Numbered from the stretch's first letter, positions 45,135-54,361 are shown. The stretch: DNA of 59,697 bases from an uncultured Porphyromonadaceae bacterium (GCA_947177635.1 CAMWVQ010000008.1:1-59697), one strand, 5' to 3'. Numbers and translations: made by a program. Notes: generated from the sequence alone by a model not told the origin.

Positions 45135-46156
45135 CAATGGAATGTATAGCGACATTATATAAGGCGGGCGATTACAAGAACGACCAGCCCGTCCGCTGGT
45201 GTGCAGGCTGCGGCGACCACGCCGTGCTCAACTCCCTCCACAAGGCCATGGCAGACTTTGGCGTAGCCCCCGAGATGACCGCCGTCATCTCAGGCATCGG
45301 CTGCTCCTCGCGCCTCCCCTATTACATGAACACCTACGGCTTCCACACCATCCACGGGCGCGGAGCCGCCATCGCCACAGGCTTCAAGGTGGCCAACCCG
45401 GCCATGAGCGTGTGGCAGGTGTCGGGCGACGGCGACGGACTCGCCATCGGCGGCAACCACTTCATCCACGCCGTGCGCCGCAACGTCGACATCAACATAC
45501 TGCTGCTCAACAACCGTATCTACGGCCTGACCAAAGGGCAGTATTCCCCCACATCGGCGAGAGGTTTCGTCTCCAAGTCATCCCCCTACGGGACTACCGA
45601 AGACCCCTTCATCCCCGCAGAGCTGGTGTTCGGAGCGCGCGGCAACTTCTTCGCCCGCGCCATAGACGTAGACCTCCCCACCTCCCGCGAGGTGATGCTC
45701 GCCGGGGCGCGCCACAAAGGCACCTCCGTAATCGAGATTCTCCAGAACTGTATGATTTTCAACAATGGCATACACTCTGAGATCGCCGACAAGGAGCATC
45801 GCGCCGAACGCACCATCCACCTCCGCCACGGCGAGAAGATGCTCTTCGGCAAGGATAACCAGAAGGGTATCGTGGCCGACGGCTTCCTGCTGAAGGCGGT
45901 GGAGCTTGGCAAAGACGGCTACACCATCGACGACGTGCTGGTTCACGACGCCCGCACCCCCTCCAATTTCCTCCACCAGCAGCTCGCCATGATGGACGGC
46001 CGTGACCTTCCGGTGGCCGTCGGCGTGATACGCGACGTGGAGTCTCCCGTCTACGACCAGGAGGTCAGCGCCCAGGTAGAACAGGTGAAGGCCAGGAAAG
46101 GCTTCACCTGCCTGCGCGACATGCTTCTGGCCGGCGACACCTGGACCGTCGAGTAA
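45131..46156 (+). CDS. korB: 2-oxoglutarate:ferredoxin oxidoreductase, beta subunit
   Basis: A 341-residue thiamine diphosphate-binding subunit. VRWCAGCGDHAVLNSLHKAM carries cluster cysteines, and GCSSRLPYYMNTYGFHTIHGRG is conserved. The TPP motif is GDGDGLAIGGNHF through NNRIYGLTKGQYSPTS. There is no separate ferredoxin domain. The start overlaps korA at ATGA; ATG at 45137 (MECIATL) is an equal choice. Confidence 0.93.
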   Translation: MTMECIATLYKAGDYKNDQPVRWCAGCGDHAVLNSLHKAMADFGVAPEMTAVISGIGCSSRLPYYMNTYGFHTIHGRGAAIATGFKVANPAMSVWQVSGDGDGLAIGGNHFIHAVRRNVDINILLLNNRIYGLTKGQYSPTSARGFVSKSSPYGTTEDPFIPAELVFGARGNFFARAIDVDLPTSREVMLAGARHKGTSVIEILQNCMIFNNGIHSEIADKEHRAERTIHLRHGEKMLFGKDNQKGIVADGFLLKAVELGKDGYTIDDVLVHDARTPSNFLHQQLAMMDGRDLPVAVGVIRDVESPVYDQEVSAQVEQVKARKGFTCLRDMLLAGDTWTVE

Positions 46157-46189
46157 ACCATTTCCACCTGCCCTCCGTTAAGTAAGAGA

Positions 46190-46690
46190 ATGAACGGACA
46201 ACCTCCATACCAGCCTCCGGTAACCCCTCCCCCCTACAATCCGGGGGGAGGGGGAAACCGTCAAGACCCTCAAGGTGGGTGGCGGCAACAGCCGCCACCT
46301 CCCGGTTGTATTCCTCCGGCCCAGTATCCTCCGGGGCACAACCTGGAAGGATGGGGGCCGCAAGGGTATCCATACACTCCCCCCGGCTACAACCAGGGGG
46401 TACCCCCCTACGGACAGCCGTGGCAACCTTATGCCCCCGGCCGTCAACAGTCAAACGGCATGGGCACCGCCGGGTTCGTCCTCGCGCTTGTCAGCATGTT
46501 CATCGGCTGGGTTCCCCTGGTAGGCTGGCTGATATGGATTCTCGGGGCGGTCTTCTCATTCATCGGTCTGTTCAGGCAACCCCGTGGCCTGGCGATAGCC
46601 GGAGTGGTCATATCGCTGGTGCTGATACCGATGATTGTGACGCTCCTGGTGGCCCTCGACGCCTTGACCTCGGCGATGTTCCTCCTATGA
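46190..46690 (+). CDS. DUF4190-type membrane protein with Pro/Gly/Gln/Tyr-rich N terminus
   Basis: A 166-residue protein. The first 90 residues are low complexity, made of Pro, Gly, Gln and Tyr (PPYQPP, PPPYNPGGGG, YNQGVPPYGQPWQPY). Two hydrophobic segments follow (about 95-125 and 132-160), with the ALVSMFIGWVPLVGWLIW start and FRQPRGLAIAGVVIS turn typical of DUF4190. The disordered N terminus probably faces the cytoplasm. The function is unknown. It is 33 bases after korB. Confidence 0.75.
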   Translation: MNGQPPYQPPVTPPPYNPGGGGNRQDPQGGWRQQPPPPGCIPPAQYPPGHNLEGWGPQGYPYTPPGYNQGVPPYGQPWQPYAPGRQQSNGMGTAGFVLALVSMFIGWVPLVGWLIWILGAVFSFIGLFRQPRGLAIAGVVISLVLIPMIVTLLVALDALTSAMFLL

Positions 46691-46750
46691 TTCCCCTCAC
46701 TCCTCCTAATGTTCCAGACACCCTGTAAATAACGCTTTTAACATTTAGAT

Positions 46751-47242
46751 ATGGGAAAGTTCCTCACTGAATTCAAAGAGTTCGCGATGAAAGGCAATGT
46801 TGTCGACATGGCTGTCGGTGTGATCATCGGCGGTGCCTTCGGCAAGATTGTAAGCTCGCTGGTCAATGACATCATCATGCCGCTGGTCACCCTGCTCACC
46901 GGTGGCGTCAACTTCACCGACAAGAAAATCATCCTCCGCCATATGACCGACGGCAACGGCGACGTCATCACCCAGCAGGTCGCCGACCAGCTGACCGCCG
47001 CCGGGCAGACCGTCAACCCCGAAGTCTACCTGACATGGGGCGTATTCGTGCAGAGCATCGTCGACTTCCTTATCATCGCCTTCTGCATCTTCGTGGCCAT
47101 CCGCTTCATGAACAAAATCAAGAGCGCGACCAAGAAAGCTGAGGAAGCCGCCGCCGAGGCTCCCGCCGAACCCACCAAGGAGGAAGTCCTCCTCACCGAA
47201 ATCCGCGACCTGCTCAAGGCTCAGGCCGAAAACAAGAAATAA
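46751..47242 (+). CDS. mscL: Large-conductance mechanosensitive channel
   Basis: A 163-residue pore-forming protein that vents solutes on osmotic downshock. [27 protein letters not shown] is the first helix with the glycine-rich gate. The second helix spans [26 protein letters not shown]. The cytoplasmic C-terminal helix is rich in Glu, Ala and Lys. The periplasmic loop and overall length are slightly long for the family but normal for Bacteroidota. Confidence 0.95.
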   Translation: MGKFLTEFKEFAMKGNVVDMAVGVIIGGAFGKIVSSLVNDIIMPLVTLLTGGVNFTDKKIILRHMTDGNGDVITQQVADQLTAAGQTVNPEVYLTWGVFVQSIVDFLIIAFCIFVAIRFMNKIKSATKKAEEAAAEAPAEPTKEEVLLTEIRDLLKAQAENKK

Positions 47243-47261
47243 TCCCGACAGGCTGCCTCAG

Positions 47262-47807
47262 ATGCCGACATCTCCGATTTTCCTCATAGGATTCATGGGG
47301 GCAGGGAAGACAACCCTCGGACGCGCCCTGGAAGCAAGGCTTCCGGGGTGGCGTTACGTCGACCTTGACGAGGAGGTGGAACGCCACGCCGGAATGTCTG
47401 TGGCGAAGATTTTCTCGGTCCACGGCGAGGGGGCGTTCCGCAAGATGGAGCGCCAGGCCCTGGCTGACGCCGTGAACTCCACTGAGAGGCTCATCGTCGG
47501 ATGCGGAGGCGGCACCCCCTGCTTTTTCGACAACATGGAGCTGATGAACTCCTGCGGAGTCACAATCCTGCTGCAGGCTCGCAACTCCACCCTCCTGCGC
47601 CGCCTGGTCGAGGCTCAGGCCCAGAGGCCGAAACTCAACGGGTTCACACCCGGGGAGATAGAACGGTTCATAACCGAATCGCTCGCCCAGAGGGAGCCTT
47701 GGTACTCCCTGGCCCGCCACCGTTTCCCCTCCGACAGGCTTGAGACACCGGCCGAAATCGAGGCCAGCTGCCGCCTGTTCATCCGCAAATTCATCAACGG
47801 CGAGTGA
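47262..47807 (+). CDS. aroK: Shikimate kinase
   Basis: A 181-residue kinase that phosphorylates shikimate at position 3. The Walker A motif GFMGAGKTTLGRAL lies at about 8-21, followed by the DLDEEVER shikimate-binding Asp and GEGAFRKMERQAL. VGCGGGTPC is the Walker B/glycine loop. The LID region lies near RLVEAQAQRPKLNGF. It is 62 bases upstream of the alanine dehydrogenase homologue. Confidence 0.94.
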   Translation: MPTSPIFLIGFMGAGKTTLGRALEARLPGWRYVDLDEEVERHAGMSVAKIFSVHGEGAFRKMERQALADAVNSTERLIVGCGGGTPCFFDNMELMNSCGVTILLQARNSTLLRRLVEAQAQRPKLNGFTPGEIERFITESLAQREPWYSLARHRFPSDRLETPAEIEASCRLFIRKFINGE

Positions 47808-47868
47808 CTCTCCGCCAACCGCCAGTCCCGGCGTCCATCCACCATCCCCATTAACCCCGCCAATCACA

Positions 47869-49041
47869 ATGAACAGCCCGACCCCACTGGAATCACCGGC
47901 AGACACAGCTGTTGCCCGTCGCAACCTGACAATCGGCCTGCCGCGATGCGTCAGCTCCTCAGAACAACGTTTCCCGCTGACGCCGGAGGCGGTGGCCTCA
48001 CTTGTCAGCCGGGGCTTCGCCGTTGTGATGGAGAAGGATGCCGCCTGCCATATCCACTATCCCGACAACGCCTACCTGCGCGCCGGGGCGAGAATCACCT
48101 CCCGCCGCGAGACCCTTGAGGCCGACATCGTAATCCACCTTGCCCCCCTCCCGCTGGCCGACATCTCCTGCCTGCGGCGCGGATCGCTGCTGCTGAGCCT
48201 TGCCAACTTCAACCGTCCCAACGGGGCGGATGTGATACGGCGCCTCCTCGACCGCAAGGTAATCAACATCGCCATCGACCTCATCGCCGACGAGACCGGC
48301 CATCTCCCCTTCGCCGACATCCTGTCAGAGATTGACGGACGTGCGGCCATGGTGCTCGCCTCCTCGATGATGGCCGACCCGGTCAACGGCAAAGGGATAC
48401 TTCTCGGAGGGGTCGCCGGTGTGATACCCTGCGAGGTGGTGATTCTCGGCAGCAACCTCGCCGCCTGCGCCGCGGCCCGCTCCGCCATAGGGCAGGGAGC
48501 CACCGTCAGGATGTTCGACGACGACGTCTACCGTCTGCGCCGCGCCCTGCGCCGCCTCGGCGAGGGGGTCATCGGCTCCTCCATCCACCCCAACGCCCTG
48601 GAGAACGCCATCCATACCGCCGACGTCGTCATCTCGACATCCCTGCGCTGCCGGGTGGTTGTCGACTCCGACGGCGAGAGGATAATGAAAAAGGGGGTAC
48701 TGGTCTTCGACCTCTCCGACGAGCCCGGAAAAGCATTCCCCGCCATGGAGCTTGTCGACCTCGGGGAGCAACAGCCCCGCTCACCCCTCTCCGGCCGCCA
48801 CTACTGCCACTACAACGTCGGCAGTGCTGTTCCGCGCACATCGGCGATGGCCCTGAGCGACACCTTCATCACCATGCTCGACGACATTGCCGGATGCGGG
48901 GCCTGTTCCTCCGCCATACAACTCACCGGAGGGCTGCAGAAAGCCACGCTGACATTCCTGGGCAAGGCTGTCAACCGCCGTGTCGCCGAAATCGCCGGCG
49001 TCCGTCACACCGACATCAACCTACTCCTCTCCCTCAGCTGA
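47869..49041 (+). CDS. Alanine dehydrogenase/PNT-fold protein, probably catalytically altered
   Basis: A 390-residue protein that aligns along its length with alanine dehydrogenase. The N-terminal Arg region (SEQRFPLTPEAV) is kept. The catalytic Lys motif (KVKEP in the family) is replaced by VIHLAPLP, and the His motif (LHLA) by SLANFN. The NAD loop reads VVILGSNLAACAAARSAIGQGA instead of GGGxxG-type glycines. I therefore doubt alanine dehydrogenase activity. The start at 47869 was chosen because it begins family similarity; the frame is open further upstream but overlaps aroK. A regulatory or altered-substrate role is inference. Confidence 0.8.
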   Translation: MNSPTPLESPADTAVARRNLTIGLPRCVSSSEQRFPLTPEAVASLVSRGFAVVMEKDAACHIHYPDNAYLRAGARITSRRETLEADIVIHLAPLPLADISCLRRGSLLLSLANFNRPNGADVIRRLLDRKVINIAIDLIADETGHLPFADILSEIDGRAAMVLASSMMADPVNGKGILLGGVAGVIPCEVVILGSNLAACAAARSAIGQGATVRMFDDDVYRLRRALRRLGEGVIGSSIHPNALENAIHTADVVISTSLRCRVVVDSDGERIMKKGVLVFDLSDEPGKAFPAMELVDLGEQQPRSPLSGRHYCHYNVGSAVPRTSAMALSDTFITMLDDIAGCGACSSAIQLTGGLQKATLTFLGKAVNRRVAEIAGVRHTDINLLLSLS

Positions 49042-49052
49042 TAGATTGATTT

Positions 49053-49925
49053 ATGGTTATTCGCAAACAACCTATAATTTCTTTTCTTCTTGGTAAATCT
49101 CCAAAAGAATATATAAATAAATACGGTGTTCCAGCTCTTGACAATCAGATGCATTATATGTATCTGATGCAAGGTGTTGCATTATTAGAAGACATAAATG
49201 AGTCTCGTCCTGATTGGGGGATACCAGAGCTTATTATGCCCTCTTTTGAGAAAGCTATGAAAAAAAGTGTAGGTTCATTTGTAAAAATGGATCATCAGCT
49301 CTTTCAAGAATTTAATGAGGACAAAGAATGCGGCATATTGCTTATAAAAGGTTGGAGTGCCAAAGGTTATGGGACTGTCATCTATCGTTTTGCTGATAAT
49401 CGCCTATATGTTTGGTTATTTGAGAACCATTCGGATATAAGCATTTTAAGATTCTACTATTACATCGAATCTACGGAGCAAAATACCAGAAAACAGTATG
49501 TATGTCCTTTCCTGACATCCAATCCTCAGATATTCCATACGTCAAATCAATCCATGCATTTTAATCGTGATGAAATTTACAATACACTGACAAATTACAT
49601 CATAATTTATCTTGCAGTAAAAAAATATGCTGACGTTGAATGTGTAGTTGTTCCTCCACATAAGATTGTCAGCTTGGCAGAGATTCAAAAAGACGACTCT
49701 TTTAAAGAAAAAGTAAAGAATGATAGTGGTCAAGAAGTAATACTGATGGATTCCAGATGGTTTACCACATATGTCAACAACAATATAATCCATGTGCGAG
49801 GATATTTCAAAAAGCAACATCACAAAAACGAGAATGGTGAGTGGACACGAAAACTGATATTCGTAAAAGACCATTCACGAAACGGTTATACTCGTAAGGC
49901 CCTATTAAGTGATTCAATTGAGTGA
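49053..49925 (+). CDS. A+T-rich orphan protein, probably acquired
   Basis: A 290-residue protein. Codon use is strikingly A+T-rich (many AAA, AAT and ATA codons) among very G+C-rich neighbours, which suggests horizontal transfer. No signal peptide or membrane segment is seen. The central part is rich in Tyr, Ile and Asn; the C-terminal part has DSRWFTTYVNNNIIHVRGYF and RNGYTRKALLS, a pattern I vaguely associate with hypothetical proteins of Bacteroidota mobile elements. No family can be named. It fits tightly between its neighbours: 11 bases after the upstream stop and two bases before RNase H. Confidence 0.8.
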   Translation: MVIRKQPIISFLLGKSPKEYINKYGVPALDNQMHYMYLMQGVALLEDINESRPDWGIPELIMPSFEKAMKKSVGSFVKMDHQLFQEFNEDKECGILLIKGWSAKGYGTVIYRFADNRLYVWLFENHSDISILRFYYYIESTEQNTRKQYVCPFLTSNPQIFHTSNQSMHFNRDEIYNTLTNYIIIYLAVKKYADVECVVVPPHKIVSLAEIQKDDSFKEKVKNDSGQEVILMDSRWFTTYVNNNIIHVRGYFKKQHHKNENGEWTRKLIFVKDHSRNGYTRKALLSDSIE

Positions 49926-49927
49926 TA

Positions 49928-50668
49928 ATGGCTGAAAAACGTAAATTCTATGTTGTTTGGGAAGGGAGAGACCCGGGTGTCTATGACAACTGGGAGGACT
50001 GCCAGGCTCAGATAGACGGTTTTCCCGGAGCGAAATACAAGTCATTCAAGTCTCAGCAGGAGGCAGTGGAGGCGTTCCGGGGAAGCGGCGAGGAGGAGGA
50101 AACGCTGCTTACACGCATCGCCCTCAAAAACCTCGAATCGGTAACGGCCTCTCCGGCTCCGGCGAATCCGAGTCCAATTGTGGCGGAGTCATCGCGGTTC
50201 CCCTCATCCAAGACAGCAAAACAAGCTGCGCCTCACATAGATTACTCCCGGATTCCGGAAATCAACCTGGGGGCAATCGCCGTCGACGGGGCATGCGCCG
50301 GAAATCCCGGAATGATGGAATACAGGGGGGTAAAGGTGGCCGACGGTGAGGAAATCTTCCATATTGGCCCGCTGGCCGACGGCACCAACAATGTGGCGGA
50401 ATATCTCGCCCTTGTCCACGCCCTCGCGTTGCTGTTCAAGCAGAATGACTCAACCACCCCAATCTACACCGACTCGGTGACAGCAGTGGCCTGGGTACGC
50501 AACCGTGGATGCCGCACTCAGCTCACTCCTACCGAACGTAACCGGAAGATTTTCGAGATGCTCGCCCGGGCCAACCTATGGCTGAGGTCTCACTCTCCCC
50601 GCAACCCGATTCTGCGCTGGAACACCCCTATGTGGGGGGAGATTCCCGCCGACTTCGGACGCAAATAG
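49928..50668 (+). CDS. rnhA: Ribonuclease H with viroplasmin-like N-terminal domain
   Basis: A 246-residue RNase HI that removes RNA from RNA-DNA hybrids. The N-terminal domain (KFYVVWEGRDPGVYDNWEDC ... KYKSF) is the hybrid-binding viroplasmin fold. A linker rich in Ala, Pro and Ser follows. The catalytic domain has AIAVDGACAGNPGMMEYRG, the Glu in NNVAEYLALVHAL, the Asp in PIYTDSVTAVAW and the final Asp in EIPADFGRK. The start is ATG at 49928 rather than GTG at 49922. Confidence 0.93.
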   Translation: MAEKRKFYVVWEGRDPGVYDNWEDCQAQIDGFPGAKYKSFKSQQEAVEAFRGSGEEEETLLTRIALKNLESVTASPAPANPSPIVAESSRFPSSKTAKQAAPHIDYSRIPEINLGAIAVDGACAGNPGMMEYRGVKVADGEEIFHIGPLADGTNNVAEYLALVHALALLFKQNDSTTPIYTDSVTAVAWVRNRGCRTQLTPTERNRKIFEMLARANLWLRSHSPRNPILRWNTPMWGEIPADFGRK

Positions 50669-50679
50669 CGGGCGCGCTG

Positions 50680-51489
50680 TCACTTGCGGCGGGGGACGGC
50701 GAGGGTGGCAAGCAATGAGGTCACATGGGGGGTAGGATGCACCTCGTTGGCGCGCGACAGATATACCCGCGCCTTATCGGCATAGGGGCCGCAATAAAGC
50801 AGCCTCGGATTCTCCTCCTCCCCTGCGTCGGGAGCTTTGGCTCCGACCGCCTCACGGTTTTCCATATAGTAATAATTGCCGAGGGCAAGGAGCGCCTCAT
50901 AATCGGCGGGAGCCACGGCCAGTACCGACTCATATGCCCTTATCCCCTCGGCATAGTCGCCGCAGAGCATGGCACCCTGCGCGAGGGTCATCAGGAAAGC
51001 GGTGTTGGCGGGGTCGCCCTGGAGCATCATACGGCTGTATTCCACCATCTTGGCCCCATCCTTGCGGTATGTGTAGTAACGCAGCAGGTAGTTGTCCATC
51101 GGTCGCCGCATCCAGGGGTACGCCTCCTTGACACGCAGCAGGAAATCGCCGTAGAGGTTTGACTTCCCCAACTGGAAACTGGTCGACTTCACCCGCGACA
51201 GCACCGAGTCGAAAGGCACCTTGGCATTGAGTGCCTTCATCATCAGCCCCATCTCGGCGATGGTGTCACCTTTCACGGCGTTGGCCACTATCGCCTTCCC
51301 GTAGGTGGCGGCCACCTCGGGGCGCGCCTCAAGCATCTGGTAATATGTGGCGGCCGCCTGGGCCCACTCCCCCTGGCTGAAGAACCGGTCGGCTTTCAGC
51401 TCGAGACGTGAGTAAGGGGTCTGGCAACGCGACGCGGAAGGCAACGCCACCAGGACAAACAGCAGTATGTTTCTAATCAAGGGGGACAT
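50680..51489 (-). CDS. Exported TPR-type protein
   Basis: A 269-residue protein with a signal peptide (about 1-22) when started at 51489. Helical pairs with TPR spacing are visible: QGEWAQAAATYYQMLEARP, then AEGIRAYESVLAVAPADYEALLALGNYYY. TPR arrays mediate protein contacts; the partner is unknown. A start at 51555 would add 22 residues without similarity to signal peptides. It is convergent with rnhA, with only 11 bases between the stops. Confidence 0.78.
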   Translation of the reverse strand: MSPLIRNILLFVLVALPSASRCQTPYSRLELKADRFFSQGEWAQAAATYYQMLEARPEVAATYGKAIVANAVKGDTIAEMGLMMKALNAKVPFDSVLSRVKSTSFQLGKSNLYGDFLLRVKEAYPWMRRPMDNYLLRYYTYRKDGAKMVEYSRMMLQGDPANTAFLMTLAQGAMLCGDYAEGIRAYESVLAVAPADYEALLALGNYYYMENREAVGAKAPDAGEEENPRLLYCGPYADKARVYLSRANEVHPTPHVTSLLATLAVPRRK

Positions 51490-51646
51490 AAGCATAAGAC
51501 CGGGGATGAAGTTGGAGTCTATCCTTGAAACGCAATCTGACCTGAAAAGTTGCATATCTCGCCAATAATTTATACCTTAGCCCTCCAAAAACAGGATTCC
51601 CTCCGTTTTTGGTATTCAAGAATTATCCAAGAGCTACACTTACGTC

Positions 51647-52729
51647 ATGATTAACCCACACCGCTATTGCGTCATCATGTGCGGCGGCATCGGCAGCCGT
51701 TTCTGGCCTTACAGCCGCGAATCGAAACCCAAGCAGTTTCTCGACTTCCTCGGCACCGGAAGGTCTCTGCTCCAGATGAGCTATGACCGCATCCTCCCCA
51801 TCGTAAGGCCCGAGAACGTGCTGGTTGTCACCAACGCCCAGTATGCCCCCCTCATCCGCGAGCAGCTGCCCGACCTCCCCGAGGCCAACATCCTGCTTGA
51901 ACCGGCCCGACGCAACACCGCCCCCTGCATCGCCTGGGCGGCCTACCATATCTCGGCCATCGACCCCGAGGCAAGCATCATCGTGGCCCCCAGCGACCAC
52001 CTCATCACCAACGACGCCGTCTTCCAGGAGGCCATCGTCAACGGATTCGACTTCGTCGAGAAAAATGACGCCCTGCTGACGCTCGGCATCAGCCCCACCC
52101 GCCCCGAGACCGGTTACGGCTACATCCAGGTAGGGCAGCCCGCCGATGGTGACATATTCCACGTCAAGACATTCACCGAGAAGCCCAAGCTGGAAATCGC
52201 CAAGGTTTTCCTCGAATCAGGGGAATTCTTCTGGAACTCCGGCATATTCCTCTGGAGCGCGAGCACCATCATCCGCGAGCTGAAAGCCAACGCCCCCGAC
52301 GTAGCGAGCTGCTTCGAGAAGGGGCTGGGCCTCTTCGGCACCCCGCAGGAGAAGGAGTTCATCGAAGAGAACTTCCCCGGCTGCATGGGCATCTCCATCG
52401 ACTTCGCCGTCATGGAGAAGGCCAAGAATGTATTTGTCGAATGCGTCACATTCGGCTGGAACGACCTCGGCACCTGGAGCGCGCTCTACGACAACTCCCC
52501 CAAGAACCGCGACGCCAATGTGACCCAGAACTGCAACGTGCTTGCCTACAACTCCACCGGCAACATCTTCGCCGTGAACGGCGAGAAGCTCGTGGTGGTA
52601 GACGGCCTCAAGGACTATATCGTGGCCGACGCCGGCGACGTGCTGCTCGTATGCCCCAAGGCTGAGGAACAGCGCATCAAGCAGATGGTCAACGACGCCA
52701 AACTCGCCTTCGGCGACAAATACCTCTGA
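51647..52729 (+). CDS. manC: Mannose-1-phosphate guanylyltransferase
   Basis: A 360-residue nucleotidyltransferase making GDP-mannose from GTP and mannose 1-phosphate. The signature MCGGIGSRFWPYSRESKPKQFL is intact. IIVAPSDHLI and FTEKPKLEIAKVFLESGEFFWNSGIFLW are typical, as is ECVTFGWNDLGTWSALY. There is no fused isomerase domain. GDP-mannose would feed surface glycans or GDP-fucose. It has its own start region about 90 bases from the divergent TPR gene. Confidence 0.94.
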   Translation: MINPHRYCVIMCGGIGSRFWPYSRESKPKQFLDFLGTGRSLLQMSYDRILPIVRPENVLVVTNAQYAPLIREQLPDLPEANILLEPARRNTAPCIAWAAYHISAIDPEASIIVAPSDHLITNDAVFQEAIVNGFDFVEKNDALLTLGISPTRPETGYGYIQVGQPADGDIFHVKTFTEKPKLEIAKVFLESGEFFWNSGIFLWSASTIIRELKANAPDVASCFEKGLGLFGTPQEKEFIEENFPGCMGISIDFAVMEKAKNVFVECVTFGWNDLGTWSALYDNSPKNRDANVTQNCNVLAYNSTGNIFAVNGEKLVVVDGLKDYIVADAGDVLLVCPKAEEQRIKQMVNDAKLAFGDKYL

Positions 52730-52774
52730 GACGGTTTTGACAACCCCTGAAACAACCCCCACAATCCCGGAGAA

Positions 52775-54331
52775 TTGAAAAGACTCCGCAGACACCGGCC
52801 TGTCACGCCCGGGCGCGCACTGCGCCTGGGCCGTGTCGTTATATCGGCAGCCATGCTGGCGGTGATGACACTGCTGTTCACGTCGCTGGGAGCGAGGCTC
52901 GCCCTGGCCGCCGGGTGGGTGGCCCGCATCCAGATTTTCCCCCTCGCCATGGGGGGCGCGCTGACGGCGCTCGGCGGATGGCTGGTTGCGACACTGGTGT
53001 TCGGCCGCATATACTGCTCGTCGGTATGCCCGATGGGGACGCTCCAGGACATCTTCGCCCATATCCCGCGCAGCCGCCGGCAGTGGCGACGGCGTCACCC
53101 TTACCGCTTCGCGGAGGCCAACAACAAGCTCCGCTACTTCGTGGTGCTGACCGTGGCTGTCTGTGGCATCGGCTCACTGGCGGCGGTGCCCACCCTCCTC
53201 GACCCATACTCCGCCTTCGGGCGCATATGCTCCACCCTCCTGCTCCCACTGGTGGAACTTGCGGGGGGTAAGGAGGTGGTCTTCACCTCTGCGATTGCTT
53301 TCCTCACCGCCTCGGCGACGCTGTTGGCCGTGGCGGCGGCTTCCTGGCGCAACGGCCGCATCATCTGCAACACCGTCTGCCCCGTGGGGAGCGCGCTCAG
53401 CATACCGGCCCGGTGGTCGCTCTTCCATTTCGACATCGACACAGACCGCTGCGTCAACTGCCGCGCCTGCGAGCACGCCTGCAAGTCGCGGTGCATCTCG
53501 ATGGCCGACCATGTTGTCGACTCCTCACGATGCGTGGTCTGCTTCAACTGTGTCGACGCCTGCAACGAGGGGGCCATACGCTACACCACCCGCCGGAAAC
53601 GGCTGTCAATACCGATGCTCCAGCGGGTAAGCACCGAGGTCGGCACCGCCGCCAACGCCTCAGCACCGCGCCCCACCCTCCCGGCGGTGAAGAAAGGATG
53701 TGGAGACGCGCCCGTCAGGATAGACCGGCGCCGTTTCCTCGCCACCGGATTGCTGGTGGCCGCCGCCCCGGCCCTGTCGGCGATTGCCGACACCGCCTCC
53801 CGCCTGGAGTCGCCCGGCAACGGTTCACGCAAGCTGAAACCGCTCCACCCGGTGGCTCCCCCGGGACGCCACTCGATGGCCGACTTCCTCGACCGCTGCA
53901 CCGGCTGCGGACTGTGTGTGGCCCACTGCCCCACCCGTGTCCTGCGCCCCTCGGCGGGGGAATTCGGCTGGCTCCACCCCCTCAGGCCGGTGATGGACTA
54001 TGACCGTGGGGCGTGTGCCTTCGACTGCACCCTCTGCACCGACCTCTGCCCCACCAAGGCGTTGACCCCGCTGACACCCGACGAGAAGCATATATTCATC
54101 ATCGGCCACGCCCGCGTGGAGGCCGCGAACTGCATCGGATGCGGCCTTTGCATGGAAAACTGCCCCAAGCAGACCATCAGGCTGAAACGACGCCCGGCGG
54201 CGGTAGACTCCGGCAGCCGAAGCGAGTTCATAGCCGTGGTCGACACGGGGGGATGCATCGGATGCGGGGCCTGCCAGCATATATGCCCGGCCACCCCCTG
54301 CAAGGCTATCATCGTAGACGGAATAATATAA
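52775..54331 (+). CDS. NapH-NapG-like fused polyferredoxin
   Basis: A 518-residue protein starting at TTG (52775) with a GGAG sequence just upstream. The N-terminal part has about four membrane segments and two CxxxCP motifs (CSSVCP, 81-86; CNTVCP), as in NapH. Two [4Fe-4S] motifs follow (CVNCRACEHACKS and CVVCFNCVDAC). At 318-320 lies RRRFLATGLL, a twin-arginine-like signal inside the chain, then four more cluster motifs (CTGCGLCVAHCP, CTLCTDLCP, CIGCGLCMENCP, CIGCGACQHICP), as in NapG. No nitrate reductase genes are near. A quinol-to-periplasm electron relay is inferred. Confidence 0.87.
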   Translation: MKRLRRHRPVTPGRALRLGRVVISAAMLAVMTLLFTSLGARLALAAGWVARIQIFPLAMGGALTALGGWLVATLVFGRIYCSSVCPMGTLQDIFAHIPRSRRQWRRRHPYRFAEANNKLRYFVVLTVAVCGIGSLAAVPTLLDPYSAFGRICSTLLLPLVELAGGKEVVFTSAIAFLTASATLLAVAAASWRNGRIICNTVCPVGSALSIPARWSLFHFDIDTDRCVNCRACEHACKSRCISMADHVVDSSRCVVCFNCVDACNEGAIRYTTRRKRLSIPMLQRVSTEVGTAANASAPRPTLPAVKKGCGDAPVRIDRRRFLATGLLVAAAPALSAIADTASRLESPGNGSRKLKPLHPVAPPGRHSMADFLDRCTGCGLCVAHCPTRVLRPSAGEFGWLHPLRPVMDYDRGACAFDCTLCTDLCPTKALTPLTPDEKHIFIIGHARVEAANCIGCGLCMENCPKQTIRLKRRPAAVDSGSRSEFIAVVDTGGCIGCGACQHICPATPCKAIIVDGII

Positions 54332-54361
54332 ACCAACACCGCGGCTCACCCCGCCACTGAA

